A program made the position numbers and the translations under genes. This document shows positions 34,044 through 42,128 of a stretch of DNA of 64,000 nt, piece after piece (within the stretch, counting starts at the first letter, position 1; each line of letters begins with the position of its first letter). Location: the NCBI GenBank assembly GCA_963810815.1, contig CAWEPB010000008.1:62001-126000 (forward strand). The letters run 5' to 3'. This stretch comes from CAVQWT01 sp963810815. GTDB taxonomy: Bacteria > Pseudomonadota > Gammaproteobacteria > Burkholderiales > Casimicrobiaceae. Under the pieces are notes generated by a model. It was not told the DNA's origin. It worked only from the letters and a program-made list of their open reading frames with translations, and searched no databases.

Positions 34044-34528
34044 CGCACGTCGCCGGTCGCCGGCGCGACGCCGGCCGCCGCCTGTACCGACTCGATGATC
34101 TTGACGTAGCCGGTGCAGCGACAGAGGTTGCCGGAAAGCGCCTGGCGGATGGCCGCCTCGTCCGGCGCCGGGTCTGCCCGCAGCAGCGCCTCGGCCGCCA
34201 TGATCATCCCCGGCGTGCAGAAGCCGCACTGCGTGCCCAGCTTCTCGTGGAACGCCGCCTGCAGCGCGCTCATGCGCCCGTTCTCCGCGAGCGCCTCGAT
34301 GGTCTCGATCCGCGCGCCGTCGCAGCGCGCGGCGAGGGTGAGGCAGGCGAGCGTCGGCCGGCCGTCGACCAGCACCGTGCAGGCGCCGCACTCGCCGCCG
34401 TCGCAGCCGCGCTTGGTGCCGGTGAGACCGAGCTGCTCGCGCAGGAAGTCGAGCAGCAGCGCCGAATCCGCCACCGCCTCCTCGCGGCGACGGCCGTTGA
34501 CCGTGAGCGAAACGATGCGCTTGGCCAT
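34040..34528 (-). CDS. hcrC: 4-hydroxybenzoyl-CoA reductase, gamma ([2Fe-2S]) subunit
   Basis: A 162-residue two-cluster iron-sulfur subunit. A plant-type cluster motif (GCDGGECGACTVLVDG with a later LAC) comes first; the second cluster motif is CGFCTPGM followed by CRCTGYVKI. It passes electrons between the Mo and FAD subunits. The ATG at 34528 follows the padJ stop by a few bases. The family assignment rests on the neighbouring hcrB with its special loop. Confidence 0.9.
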   Translation of the reverse strand: MAKRIVSLTVNGRRREEAVADSALLLDFLREQLGLTGTKRGCDGGECGACTVLVDGRPTLACLTLAARCDGARIETIEALAENGRMSALQAAFHEKLGTQCGFCTPGMIMAAEALLRADPAPDEAAIRQALSGNLCRCTGYVKIIESVQAAAGVAPATGDVR

Positions 34529-34532
34529 CGCG

Positions 34533-35882
34533 TCATCCCGCCTTCGGGCGCAGGTCGCGCACGCGGACCGCCTTGCCCTGCGAACGGGGGATCTCGCCCG
34601 GTCGCCGGACCACCACGTCGGTGGAGATGCCGACCAGCGACTTGACGTGATGCGCGATGCTGCGCCCGATCTGCGCATAGGCGGCCGGTTCGGCGCCGGG
34701 GTCCGCCTCGACCTCGATGGTCACGTGGTCCAGGCTGCCCTTGCGCTCGACGACGAGCTGGTAATGCGGGGCGCTGCCCGGCAGTCCGACCAGCACCGCC
34801 TCGATCTGGGACGGGTAGACGTTGACGCCGCGGATGATCAGCATGTCGTCGTTGCGGCCGGTCACGCGCAGGATGCGCCGGTGCGTCCGGCCACAAACGC
34901 AGGGTTCGCTGGTGAGGCGGGTGATGTCGCGCGTGCGGTAGCGCAGCATCGGCAGCGCTTCCTTGGTCAGCGTCGTGATGACCAGCTCGCCCGCCTCGCC
35001 TTCGGGCAGGGCCCGGCCGGTCCCGGGGTCGATCACCTCGAACAGGAAATGGTCCTCCCAGCCGTGCAAGCCGGCCTGCGCCTCGCATTCGCAGGCCACG
35101 CCCGGACCCATGATCTCGGACAGGCCGTAGATGTCGACGGCCCTGAGGCCCAGCCGGCGCTCGATCTCGCGGCGCATCGCCTCGCTCCACGGCTCGGCTC
35201 CGAACAGCCCGACCTGCAGCCGGCCCTGCGCGCGCAGGTCGACGCCCTGGGCCTCGGCGACTTCGGCGATCGCCAGCGCGTACGACGGCGTCGCGCAGAG
35301 CACGCGCGCGCCGAAGTCGACGATCAGCGCGACCTGCCGCTCGGTCGCGCCCCCGGACATCGGCACCACGACCGCCCCGAGCTTCTCCGCGCCGTAGTGC
35401 GCGCCGAGACCGCCGGTGAACAGGCCGTACCCGTAGGCGTTGTGGACGATGTCCCCGGGCCGCGCGCCGGCGCTGTACATCGAGCGCGCCATCAACGTCG
35501 CCCAGCCGTCGAGGTCGGCCTGCGTGTAGCCGACCACCGTCGGCTTGCCGGTGGTGCCGGACGACGCGTGCAGCCGCGCCAGCGCATCCACCGGCCGCGC
35601 GAACAGGCCGAACGGATAGTGGTCACGGAGGTCGGTCTTCTGCGTGAACGGAAGCCGCGCGACGTCGGCCAGCGTGCGGATGTCCTTCGGCGCGACACCC
35701 GCCGCCTCCATCCGCGCGCGGTGCACGGGCACCCGGTCCCAGACGTTCGCCACCGTCGCGCGCAGGCGCTCCTGCTGCAGCGCCTCGAGCGCGGCGCGCG
35801 GCATGGTTTCGACCGCCGCGTCGTGGAAGCCGCCCCCCGTCCTGGCCACGCGGCTCGCCTCGAGCCCGGTTATCGCGCCCAT
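34533..35882 (-). CDS. padJ: Phenylacetate-CoA ligase (PaaK/PadJ type)
   Basis: A 449-residue adenylate-forming ligase of the PaaK family. ASSGTTGKPTVVGYT is the ATP loop (about 97-111), YGLSEIMGPGVACEC the adenine motif, RTRDITRL and GRNDDMLIIRGVNVYPSQIE the hinge, and a C-terminal Lys in RSQGKAVRV. It makes phenylacetyl-CoA. Its place directly after padBCD argues for the anaerobic PadJ role. The ATG overlaps the padD stop (TGATG). A benzoate or hydroxybenzoate ligase is less likely because those belong to a different, longer family. Confidence 0.88.
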   Translation of the reverse strand: MGAITGLEASRVARTGGGFHDAAVETMPRAALEALQQERLRATVANVWDRVPVHRARMEAAGVAPKDIRTLADVARLPFTQKTDLRDHYPFGLFARPVDALARLHASSGTTGKPTVVGYTQADLDGWATLMARSMYSAGARPGDIVHNAYGYGLFTGGLGAHYGAEKLGAVVVPMSGGATERQVALIVDFGARVLCATPSYALAIAEVAEAQGVDLRAQGRLQVGLFGAEPWSEAMRREIERRLGLRAVDIYGLSEIMGPGVACECEAQAGLHGWEDHFLFEVIDPGTGRALPEGEAGELVITTLTKEALPMLRYRTRDITRLTSEPCVCGRTHRRILRVTGRNDDMLIIRGVNVYPSQIEAVLVGLPGSAPHYQLVVERKGSLDHVTIEVEADPGAEPAAYAQIGRSIAHHVKSLVGISTDVVVRRPGEIPRSQGKAVRVRDLRPKAG

Positions 35883-36787
35883 CAGCCGACCCTCCGCCCG
35901 TCGGGCCACGGCCGCGTGCCGCGCACCGGCATGTGCGCCACCGCGAAGCCCTGGTTGAACGAACCGCGCAGGAACAGCGCCAGCTTGAATCCGGCACCCG
36001 CGGCGACGGCGAATGCGCCGGCGAGCGCCGCGGTTCGATCCACCCACGCCCGGTCGGACAGCGCGATGGCCACCGCGATCAGCGCCAGCGGCACGAGCGT
36101 GCCGAACACGGCCAGCGCGAAGCCCGCCGGCGCGAGCGCGGCCGCGGCCCGGCGGTGCGCGGCGATCGAACGCTGGTGCGCGAGCCACGCGAACAGCCGC
36201 GCGACGACGAGCGCGCCCAGGCACGCCAGCGCCGCCTGCGTCCCCTGCCCGTGCCAGGGCGCCGCCAGCCACCACAGTCCCGCGCCCTCGGTCAGGGCCG
36301 TGGCGACCATCAGCGGCGGCGTCGCCGGGGAGCGCCACGCCGGGATGCCCCGCGCCGCATGCACCATGCGCGCCTGGCACCAGACGAACCCCAACGCCAG
36401 CGCCGCAGCCAGTCCCGCCGCCGCCGTTGCGCCGGCGGACGGTGTGCCGACCCCGGCGCCGAACAGCCACGCGGCGGCCAGCGTCGCCGCGGCGAGCAGC
36501 GTGGCGGTGATCGCCTCGCGGCTCATCCACGACGTGCGCGGGTTGCGAAACACGTTGAGCGCGCGCAGCGGCCGGCCGAGTTCCAGCGCCACGCAACCCA
36601 GGCCGATGCCGACCAGCGCGAAGCCGGCGACGAGGAGCAGCGACACCGGGGCGCCGGCGGCCCCGGTCGCCAGTGCGGCCAGCGCGGTGAACGCGACCAG
36701 CCCGGCGCCGGCGCCGCCGCAGACGAAGTTCGCCGCGGCGCGCCAGTCCCAGTGCTGCTGCACCCAGGGTCGCGGACCGTAGTTCAT
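35882..36787 (-). CDS. padD: Phenylacetyl-CoA:acceptor oxidoreductase membrane subunit
   Basis: A 301-residue protein with about eight membrane helices, of the DmsC-type anchor class. Segments such as ALELGRPLRALNVFRNPRTS and GSFNQGFAVAHMPVRG are typical of these anchors. It ties the Mo/Fe-S module to the quinone pool. It overlaps padC by 4 bases. The Pad assignment follows from padB and padJ on either side. Confidence 0.82.
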   Translation of the reverse strand: MNYGPRPWVQQHWDWRAAANFVCGGAGAGLVAFTALAALATGAAGAPVSLLLVAGFALVGIGLGCVALELGRPLRALNVFRNPRTSWMSREAITATLLAAATLAAAWLFGAGVGTPSAGATAAAGLAAALALGFVWCQARMVHAARGIPAWRSPATPPLMVATALTEGAGLWWLAAPWHGQGTQAALACLGALVVARLFAWLAHQRSIAAHRRAAAALAPAGFALAVFGTLVPLALIAVAIALSDRAWVDRTAALAGAFAVAAGAGFKLALFLRGSFNQGFAVAHMPVRGTRPWPDGRRVG

Positions 36788-37491
36788 GCGAGCCCCTGCG
36801 CCTCGGCGACGAGCCGCTGCAGCGCCGGCACGCCGCCGGCGACGTCGTTGCGGTCCCAGAGATAGTGGAAGCCCGGGTTGGTCCCCAGCTCCTCGTGCAT
36901 CCGGAAGTGGCGGTTTCCGGCCAGGAGCTGCGACACGTTCGACGCCGGGTCGTCGAGATCGCCGAACGCGAGCGCCTGCGAAATGCAGGCGTTGACGCAG
37001 GCCGGCGTCGCGTCGGGATCGATGCCGGGCGTCTTTCCGGTCGCGGCTCCGTGGTCGATGCGCTCGACGCAGAACGTGCACTTGGTCGCGACCGCGATGC
37101 GCGCCGGATCGTGGCGCTGCCGCTCGTGCGCGGCCGGCGCGCCGCCGTAGGCGAAGGACGCGCGGTCGGTCTTGTACCGCGCCTGGTACGGGCAGGCGAC
37201 CGCGCAGTACGAGCAGCCGATGCAGAGAGCGTAGTCGATGGTGACGATGCCGTCGGCGCGCTTCCTCGTCGCGGTCGTCGGGCACACGGTCATGCAGGGC
37301 GGATCGTCGCAGTGCTGGCAACCGACCGGAACGAAGGCGCGCGTCACGTCCGGGTACTCGCCCAGCTCGAGGTCGAGCACGCGCCGCCATTGCACGCCCG
37401 GCGGCGTCGCGTTGGCATGCTTGCACGCGGCCGTGCAGGTCTGGCAGCCGACGCAGCGGCGCAGGTCGGCGACCATCGCCCAGCGCGTCAT
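36784..37491 (-). CDS. padC: Phenylacetyl-CoA:acceptor oxidoreductase iron-sulfur subunit
   Basis: A 235-residue DmsB/NrfC-type protein with four [4Fe-4S] motifs: CVGCQTCTAACKHAN, CQHCDDPPCMTVCP, CIGCSYCAVACP, and CTFC with CVNAC. It relays electrons from PadB to PadD. The ATG at 37491 overlaps the padB stop (ATGA). Confidence 0.88.
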   Translation of the reverse strand: MTRWAMVADLRRCVGCQTCTAACKHANATPPGVQWRRVLDLELGEYPDVTRAFVPVGCQHCDDPPCMTVCPTTATRKRADGIVTIDYALCIGCSYCAVACPYQARYKTDRASFAYGGAPAAHERQRHDPARIAVATKCTFCVERIDHGAATGKTPGIDPDATPACVNACISQALAFGDLDDPASNVSQLLAGNRHFRMHEELGTNPGFHYLWDRNDVAGGVPALQRLVAEAQGLA

Positions 37492-40226
37492 CGGCGCCCC
37501 CCGCGTCCCGGCCGGACGGGCCTGATCGCGACCCGCACGACGTCGGCGCCGGACCCGGTCGCGTCGGTCAGCGCGATCGACATCGTCGCCAGCGAGTTGA
37601 GGCTCGCGTTGCCGAAGTCCTTGGCGAACGGCGTCACCCAGTGGTCGAACTGGCCGATCGCCAGCAGCGTGTCGGGGCGGATGCCCTCGCGCAGGACGGC
37701 GCGGCCACGTGTCGAACGGCCCGGCGCGACGATCTCGACGTCGGCTCCGTCGGCGATGCCGAGCCGCTGCGCCGTCGTCGCGTTGATGATGACGCCGCGG
37801 TGGCCGGCGATGTTGTCGGCGACCTCCTTGATCATCTGCATGCCGACGTTGCCGCCCCACGCGTACTGCATGCTGCGCGCGGTGAGCAGCCACATCGGGA
37901 ACTCGGCGGGGTCGCGGCCGGCATCGCGGATCACCTGCTCCCACACGCCCGGGAAATCCTTCCATGTCGGCAGCGCGCGGTACTCCTCCAGCTGGTGGTC
38001 CCACCAGTGCATGTCGCTTTCGTGCAGCCGCGCGCCGAGCTCGGCGCCGACGCGCTGGAGCTGTTCCTGATACGGCAGCTCGAAGCGCAGCCCGGCGGCG
38101 GCGAGGGTCGGCAGCAGGTACCAGGAAACCTCCGGGAACGGCCGGGTCAGGAAGCCGTTCGCCTTCCACCAGTCGAGACCGTGCACCTGGGCGCCCGCGG
38201 TCAGCTCGGCGCTCGCCGCCCTGCACACCGCATCCCAGATCGCGTCGCGCGAGTGGCTGCGGGACGGGTCGAGCTCGTGGTCCCACCGCGCGGACTTGAG
38301 CGGCACGCCGGCGACGCCGCGATTGATGGCGGTCACGTAGTCGCGCGTGAGCCCGCAGCGCGCCGCCAGCTCGGTCGCGATGTCGGTGAAGTCGCGCGCC
38401 TCGCCCTGCGGAGCCACGGCGGGCTGGCGCAGCGCCCAGCCCTGGTGGTTCCAGAACTGCTCGACGAACTTGGTGCCGCCGATGCGGATGAGCTGCAGGC
38501 TCTCGAGATCGGTCGCCTCGGGCAGCAGGATGTCGGCGTAGTGGTTCGTCTCGTCCCGCGTGAACGCGAACGCGACGACGAACGGAAAGCGCGCCATCTG
38601 GCGCTGGACCGCCGGCGTGTCCCAGAACGATATCGCCGGGTTGGTGCGGTAGACGAACCAGACGTCGGGCAGCGTGACGCGCGGCAGGCCCTTCGGCGTC
38701 TCCTCGAGGAACATCCAGGAGAAGTGCGTCGGTCCGAGCGCCTGGCTCCACGGGCTGTCGCTGCCCAGCGGAACCATCGTCCGGTACGCATTGCGGATGT
38801 TCGGCTTCGGCGACCAGCGCGCCTTGTCGGTCGGGTTGAGCGGATAGGCCATGAAGCCGTCCGGCCCCGGCCGCACGCTCTGCAGCCGGTCGTTGTGCGG
38901 ACGGTTGAGCCGGATCGTGGTCCCGACGATGCCGCCCGGCACCTCGAGCGCCCCGACCAGCGCGGCCAGCATCGTCCGCGCCCAGCAGCACTCGTAGCCG
39001 CCCCAGCCGTTGTTGACGGTCTTGCCCAGCGAAATGGCCACGGGGCGCAGCGGCAGCGTGACGCCCTCGAGTTCGACCGTCGCGCCGACCTGCGCGTGGT
39101 CGAGGTATTCGTTGGCGATGCGGCGGATGCGCTCGGCGGGAACCTCGCAGATGCGCTCCGCCCATTCGGGGCTGCAGGCCGCAAGGTGCTCGACGGTGAG
39201 CGTGAACGCGGTCGCGCCGGCGAGCCGGCCCTCGGCGAGCACGACGCCGTCCGGGCCGATCTCGACCGCGGCGGCCTCGTAGCGGCCTTCGAGCGCCTCG
39301 TCGATTCCGGGCGTGTCGAAGGCGACCGCCGCGTCGCGGCTGCGGTCCCACAGCAGCGGCTTCCGCGTCGCCGGATCCCGGAGGTAGTAGCCGTTCGGCC
39401 CGACCAGGTACGGCGACGCCGTGCGCGTGCGGAGGAACGGCAGGTCGAGCCGGTCGCGCGGCGCCTCGTGCAAGAGCACGTGCATCAGCGCGAACAGGAA
39501 CGCGGCGTCGGTCTTGGGCCGGATCGGCACCCACTCGGCCGAGCAGGCGCCGGTGACCGACAGGTGCGGCTCGACCTGCACCCGCTTCATGCCGCGCACG
39601 CGGGCGTTGGCGTGGCGCCAGACGCCGACGACCCCGCCCGAGGCCTCGACGTTGGCGCCGCAGGAAATCAGGTAGTCGGTGCGCGGCGTATCCGGCGCCA
39701 CGATGAACGCCCGATGCCAGAACTCGCCGTAGAGGTGCTCGGAGTGGTAGCACTTGACGCCCTGGCCCGAGCCGAAGCCCATGTCGATCGGGCCCCAAGC
39801 CGACAGGAACGCCGGCAGCGTACCCATGTACGACTGCGGCGTGCCGGCACCGCCGAACGAGGCGGCGACGCGCGGGTAGCCCGACGCGTCGAGCAGGCCC
39901 TCGGCGCGGATGGTGTTGAGCCGGTCCGCGATCAGCGTCAGCGCCTCGTCCCAGGCAATGGGAACGAAGCCCGGATCCTCGTCGCGGCCCTTGCGGGGGT
40001 TGGTCCGCCGCATCGGCGTGGTGACGCGGCCGGGATGATAGGTCTTCTGCACCAGCCCGTAGGCCTTGACGCAGACCTTGCCGCCGCCGGGGTGGATCCC
40101 GGCCGCACAGAAATTGGGCTCGACCTCGGTCGCGACCCCGTCGACGACCTTGACGGTGAGCAGGTCCGGTCCGGCGACGCACTGATAGCAATACGTCGGG
40201 ACCCGCGCGGCGACGGTGTCGGTCAT
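37488..40226 (-). CDS. padB: Phenylacetyl-CoA:acceptor oxidoreductase molybdopterin subunit
   Basis: A 912-residue molybdopterin oxidoreductase of the DMSO-reductase family. The N-terminal cluster motif begins YCYQC, with further Cys in PNFCAAG and GKVCVKAYG; GQGVKCYHSEH, GKTVNNGWGGYEC and the C-terminal molybdopterin-binding domain follow. There is no Tat signal, so it is cytoplasmic, as known for PadB. The enzyme oxidises phenylacetyl-CoA to phenylglyoxylate (four electrons). Other complex iron-sulfur Mo enzymes are possible on sequence alone; the adjoining PaaK-type ligase supports PadB. The phenylglyoxylate dehydrogenase genes are not in the window. Confidence 0.82.
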   Translation of the reverse strand: MTDTVAARVPTYCYQCVAGPDLLTVKVVDGVATEVEPNFCAAGIHPGGGKVCVKAYGLVQKTYHPGRVTTPMRRTNPRKGRDEDPGFVPIAWDEALTLIADRLNTIRAEGLLDASGYPRVAASFGGAGTPQSYMGTLPAFLSAWGPIDMGFGSGQGVKCYHSEHLYGEFWHRAFIVAPDTPRTDYLISCGANVEASGGVVGVWRHANARVRGMKRVQVEPHLSVTGACSAEWVPIRPKTDAAFLFALMHVLLHEAPRDRLDLPFLRTRTASPYLVGPNGYYLRDPATRKPLLWDRSRDAAVAFDTPGIDEALEGRYEAAAVEIGPDGVVLAEGRLAGATAFTLTVEHLAACSPEWAERICEVPAERIRRIANEYLDHAQVGATVELEGVTLPLRPVAISLGKTVNNGWGGYECCWARTMLAALVGALEVPGGIVGTTIRLNRPHNDRLQSVRPGPDGFMAYPLNPTDKARWSPKPNIRNAYRTMVPLGSDSPWSQALGPTHFSWMFLEETPKGLPRVTLPDVWFVYRTNPAISFWDTPAVQRQMARFPFVVAFAFTRDETNHYADILLPEATDLESLQLIRIGGTKFVEQFWNHQGWALRQPAVAPQGEARDFTDIATELAARCGLTRDYVTAINRGVAGVPLKSARWDHELDPSRSHSRDAIWDAVCRAASAELTAGAQVHGLDWWKANGFLTRPFPEVSWYLLPTLAAAGLRFELPYQEQLQRVGAELGARLHESDMHWWDHQLEEYRALPTWKDFPGVWEQVIRDAGRDPAEFPMWLLTARSMQYAWGGNVGMQMIKEVADNIAGHRGVIINATTAQRLGIADGADVEIVAPGRSTRGRAVLREGIRPDTLLAIGQFDHWVTPFAKDFGNASLNSLATMSIALTDATGSGADVVRVAIRPVRPGRGGRR

Positions 40227-40239
40227 GACGCGGCGGCGA

Positions 40240-40644
40240 TCAGACGCCGGCCTTGGCGGCCTTGGCGGCCAGGCGGGCTTCCGTCGTGCGGACGTCGACG
40301 ACGAAGCGGTGGTGCCGCCCGCGGCAGATCGTGTCGATGCCGTCGTGCGCGGTGACCTCCAGCGTCACCGCGCGCCCGGCGACCGCGGCGACCGTGACGG
40401 TGACCTCGACCTTCATTCCCATCAGCGTCGCCGCCAGGTGGTCGATCTCGACGCGCGTGCCGACGCTGTCCTCACCGGGATCGAGGTGCGCGAGCAGCAG
40501 GTCCCGGGCGGTCATCTCGATGTCGCGCACCAGCATCGGCGTCGCGTAGACGCGCGCCTTCTCGCCCATGAAATCGATCGTGCGCTCGCGATCGACGGTA
40601 ACGCTTCGCGTGACGGACAGGCCGGGGACCAGCGTCGGCTGCAT
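40240..40644 (-). CDS. FlK-like/hot-dog thioesterase
   Basis: A 134-residue hot-dog protein similar to fluoroacetyl-CoA thioesterase-like proteins. PMLVRDIEMTARDLL contains the family's Glu and VGTRVEIDHLAAT the His. An AGGAGG site lies seven bases before the ATG at 40644. It is the first gene of the pad-hcr operon, 13 bases before padB, and likely hydrolyses phenylacetyl-CoA or a related thioester to prevent CoA trapping (inference). Confidence 0.75.
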   Translation of the reverse strand: MQPTLVPGLSVTRSVTVDRERTIDFMGEKARVYATPMLVRDIEMTARDLLLAHLDPGEDSVGTRVEIDHLAATLMGMKVEVTVTVAAVAGRAVTLEVTAHDGIDTICRGRHHRFVVDVRTTEARLAAKAAKAGV

Positions 40645-40792
40645 CGGAACCTCCTGCGCTTCGGGGCCACGTCGCGTGGCAACCGCCGGGCGCCGGCGGC
40701 GCCCGCTCCTCCTCGCCATTCCCCCGCCACTCGCCGCCGCGCCTTGGCGGCGGGTCGATGCGGCAGCTTCGGGTTCCGGTCGATTGCCGACC

Positions 40793-40834
40793 ATTCTGGT
40801 AAGCTGATGCATATTTTCAATTGATCCGAATCAA
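40793..40834 (-). promoter_or_regulatory. FNR-dependent class II promoter of the pad-hcr operon
   Basis: TTGATCCGAATCAA at 40821-40834 is a perfect 10/10 FNR box. On the minus strand CAGAAT (40793-40798) falls exactly at -12 to -7 for a box centred at -41.5. The predicted start is near 40786, with a leader of about 140 bases. The box's last base is the first base of the ATG of the divergent GNAT gene, so FNR binding could also block that gene. Confidence 0.72.
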
Positions 40835-41331
40835 TGGGAACGAAAAGACCCGCGGGATCGACCCGTTCGCCGCGCCCCGCATCCGCGCCGCTCCCGACGG
40901 AAATCCGCCCGGTGCGCCGGGGCGACCTCGATGCCGTGATCGCGATCGACGCGCGCGTGACCGGGATCGAGAAGCGGGCCTACTGGCGCGGCATCCACCG
41001 GCGCTACGCCGACGCCGACAGCCCCGGCCGCCAGTTCCTGGTCGCCGCCGCGGGCCCTGCCGTGGTCGGATTCGTCATCGGCGAGGTGCGCGACTGGGAA
41101 TTCGGCTCGCCGCCCTGCGGCTGGGTGTTCGCGATCGACGTGCACCCCGAGGCGCGGCAGTCCGGCATCGGGACGATGCTGCTGGCCGCGATCGCCCGGG
41201 GCTTCCGCCGCGCCGGGGTCACCAAGATCCGCACGCTGCTGTCGCGCGACAACTCGCTGATCCTGTCCTTCTTCCGCAGCCAGGGGATGATGGCCGGACC
41301 CTTCATCCCGCTGGAAATGGACCTCGAGTGA
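40834..41331 (+). CDS. GNAT-family N-acetyltransferase
   Basis: A 165-residue protein; the GNAT core spans about 22-160. The acetyl-CoA loop region is FAIDVHPEARQSGIGTMLLAA, with the Q-x-G-I-G core; RPVRRGDLDAVIAIDARVTG opens the domain, as in both halves of the double GNAT at 29586. It overlaps the Rrf2 gene by 4 bases, so the two are co-expressed. The substrate is unknown. The ATG at 40834 touches the FNR box; the first 20 residues are poorly conserved, so a downstream start is possible. Confidence 0.75.
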   Translation: MGTKRPAGSTRSPRPASAPLPTEIRPVRRGDLDAVIAIDARVTGIEKRAYWRGIHRRYADADSPGRQFLVAAAGPAVVGFVIGEVRDWEFGSPPCGWVFAIDVHPEARQSGIGTMLLAAIARGFRRAGVTKIRTLLSRDNSLILSFFRSQGMMAGPFIPLEMDLE

Positions 41332-41762
41332 AGCTCCAGAAGAACTCGCGGCTGGCGCTCTACAGCATTCTCGAGTTCGCTGCCGCCTCCGGCCGTCCGG
41401 TCGCGGCCGCCGAAATCGCCGACAAGTACGGCGTGTCGCCGCACCATCTCGCCAAGGTGCTCGCCGAGCTCGCGCGGGCGGGCGTCGTCGAGTCGATCCG
41501 CGGCGTCGGCGGCGGCTACCGCTTCGCCGGCAACGCCCGCCGCCTGACGCTGTTCGACATCATCCGGCAATTCGAGGACCTGTCGCCGACGGCGGCCGAG
41601 CGCCGCGAGCCCGGCGAACGGACGCAGGCGGGCCGCGCGATCGCCACGGTGCTGTCCGAGATCGACGAGATCGCGCAGGCGACGTTCAAGTCGATCACCA
41701 TCGCGACGATGCTGCAGCTGATCGAGCGGCAGGACGCGCCGCGGTCGGGGCCGCGCCGCTAG
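41328..41762 (+). CDS. Rrf2-family regulator without cluster cysteines
   Basis: A 144-residue winged-helix protein. LYSILEFAAASGRPVAAAEIADKYGVSPHHLAKVLAELARAGVVESIRG is the Rrf2 DNA-binding region, followed by GVGGGYRFA (the wing) and the linker where IscR, NsrR and RirA carry three Cys. None is present here, so it should not hold an Fe-S cluster and may sense another signal. It starts with GTG at 41328, overlapping the GNAT stop. It is convergent with the ior operon. Targets are unknown; pad and ior are the nearest candidates. Confidence 0.82.
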   Translation: MKLQKNSRLALYSILEFAAASGRPVAAAEIADKYGVSPHHLAKVLAELARAGVVESIRGVGGGYRFAGNARRLTLFDIIRQFEDLSPTAAERREPGERTQAGRAIATVLSEIDEIAQATFKSITIATMLQLIERQDAPRSGPRR

Positions 41763-41816
41763 CTGCCCGCGACCGGCCGGCCGGGGCGCCCGCCGCGTGG
41801 CGCAGGCCCCGGCGCG

Positions 41817-42122
41817 TCACCAGCCGAACCTGGCGCGCGCGGCATCGCTCATCCGGTCGGGCGTCCACGGCGGATCGAAGGTCACCTCGACCGCCACCTC
41901 GGCCCACTGCGGATGGGCATCGAGGATGGCGTTGCGCACCGCGTCGGCGAGGTAGTCGCCGACGGGGCAGGTCGGCGTCGTCATCGTCATGGTGACCGCG
42001 ACGCGATCACCGTCGATGGCGACGCCGTAGACAAGACCGAGGTCGACGATGTTCATGCCGGCCTCCGGGTCCATCACGGTCGCGATCGCCATCATCACTT
42101 CGTCGTGGTCGGGCAGGGTCAT
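41817..42122 (-). CDS. DUF59/MIP18-family protein (PaaD/SufT-like)
   Basis: A 101-residue DUF59 protein: VMDPEAGMNIVDLGLVYGV and TMTTPTCPVGDYLADAV, with the single conserved Cys of the family, then VTFDPPWTPDRMSDAARARFGW. Relatives help mature Fe-S proteins (SufT, PaaD). It follows iorB by 6 bases, so a dedicated role in loading clusters into the oxygen-sensitive IorAB is plausible. Confidence 0.82.
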   Translation of the reverse strand: MTLPDHDEVMMAIATVMDPEAGMNIVDLGLVYGVAIDGDRVAVTMTMTTPTCPVGDYLADAVRNAILDAHPQWAEVAVEVTFDPPWTPDRMSDAARARFGW

Positions 42123-42128
42123 CGGGGG

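Noticed and set aside
30783..34391. A minus-strand frame of about 1200 codons spanning hcrC, hcrA and hcrB
   Set aside because: Only its hcrA part (34043 to about 32273) has family motifs; the ends are out-of-frame readings of hcrC and hcrB, left open because of high GC.
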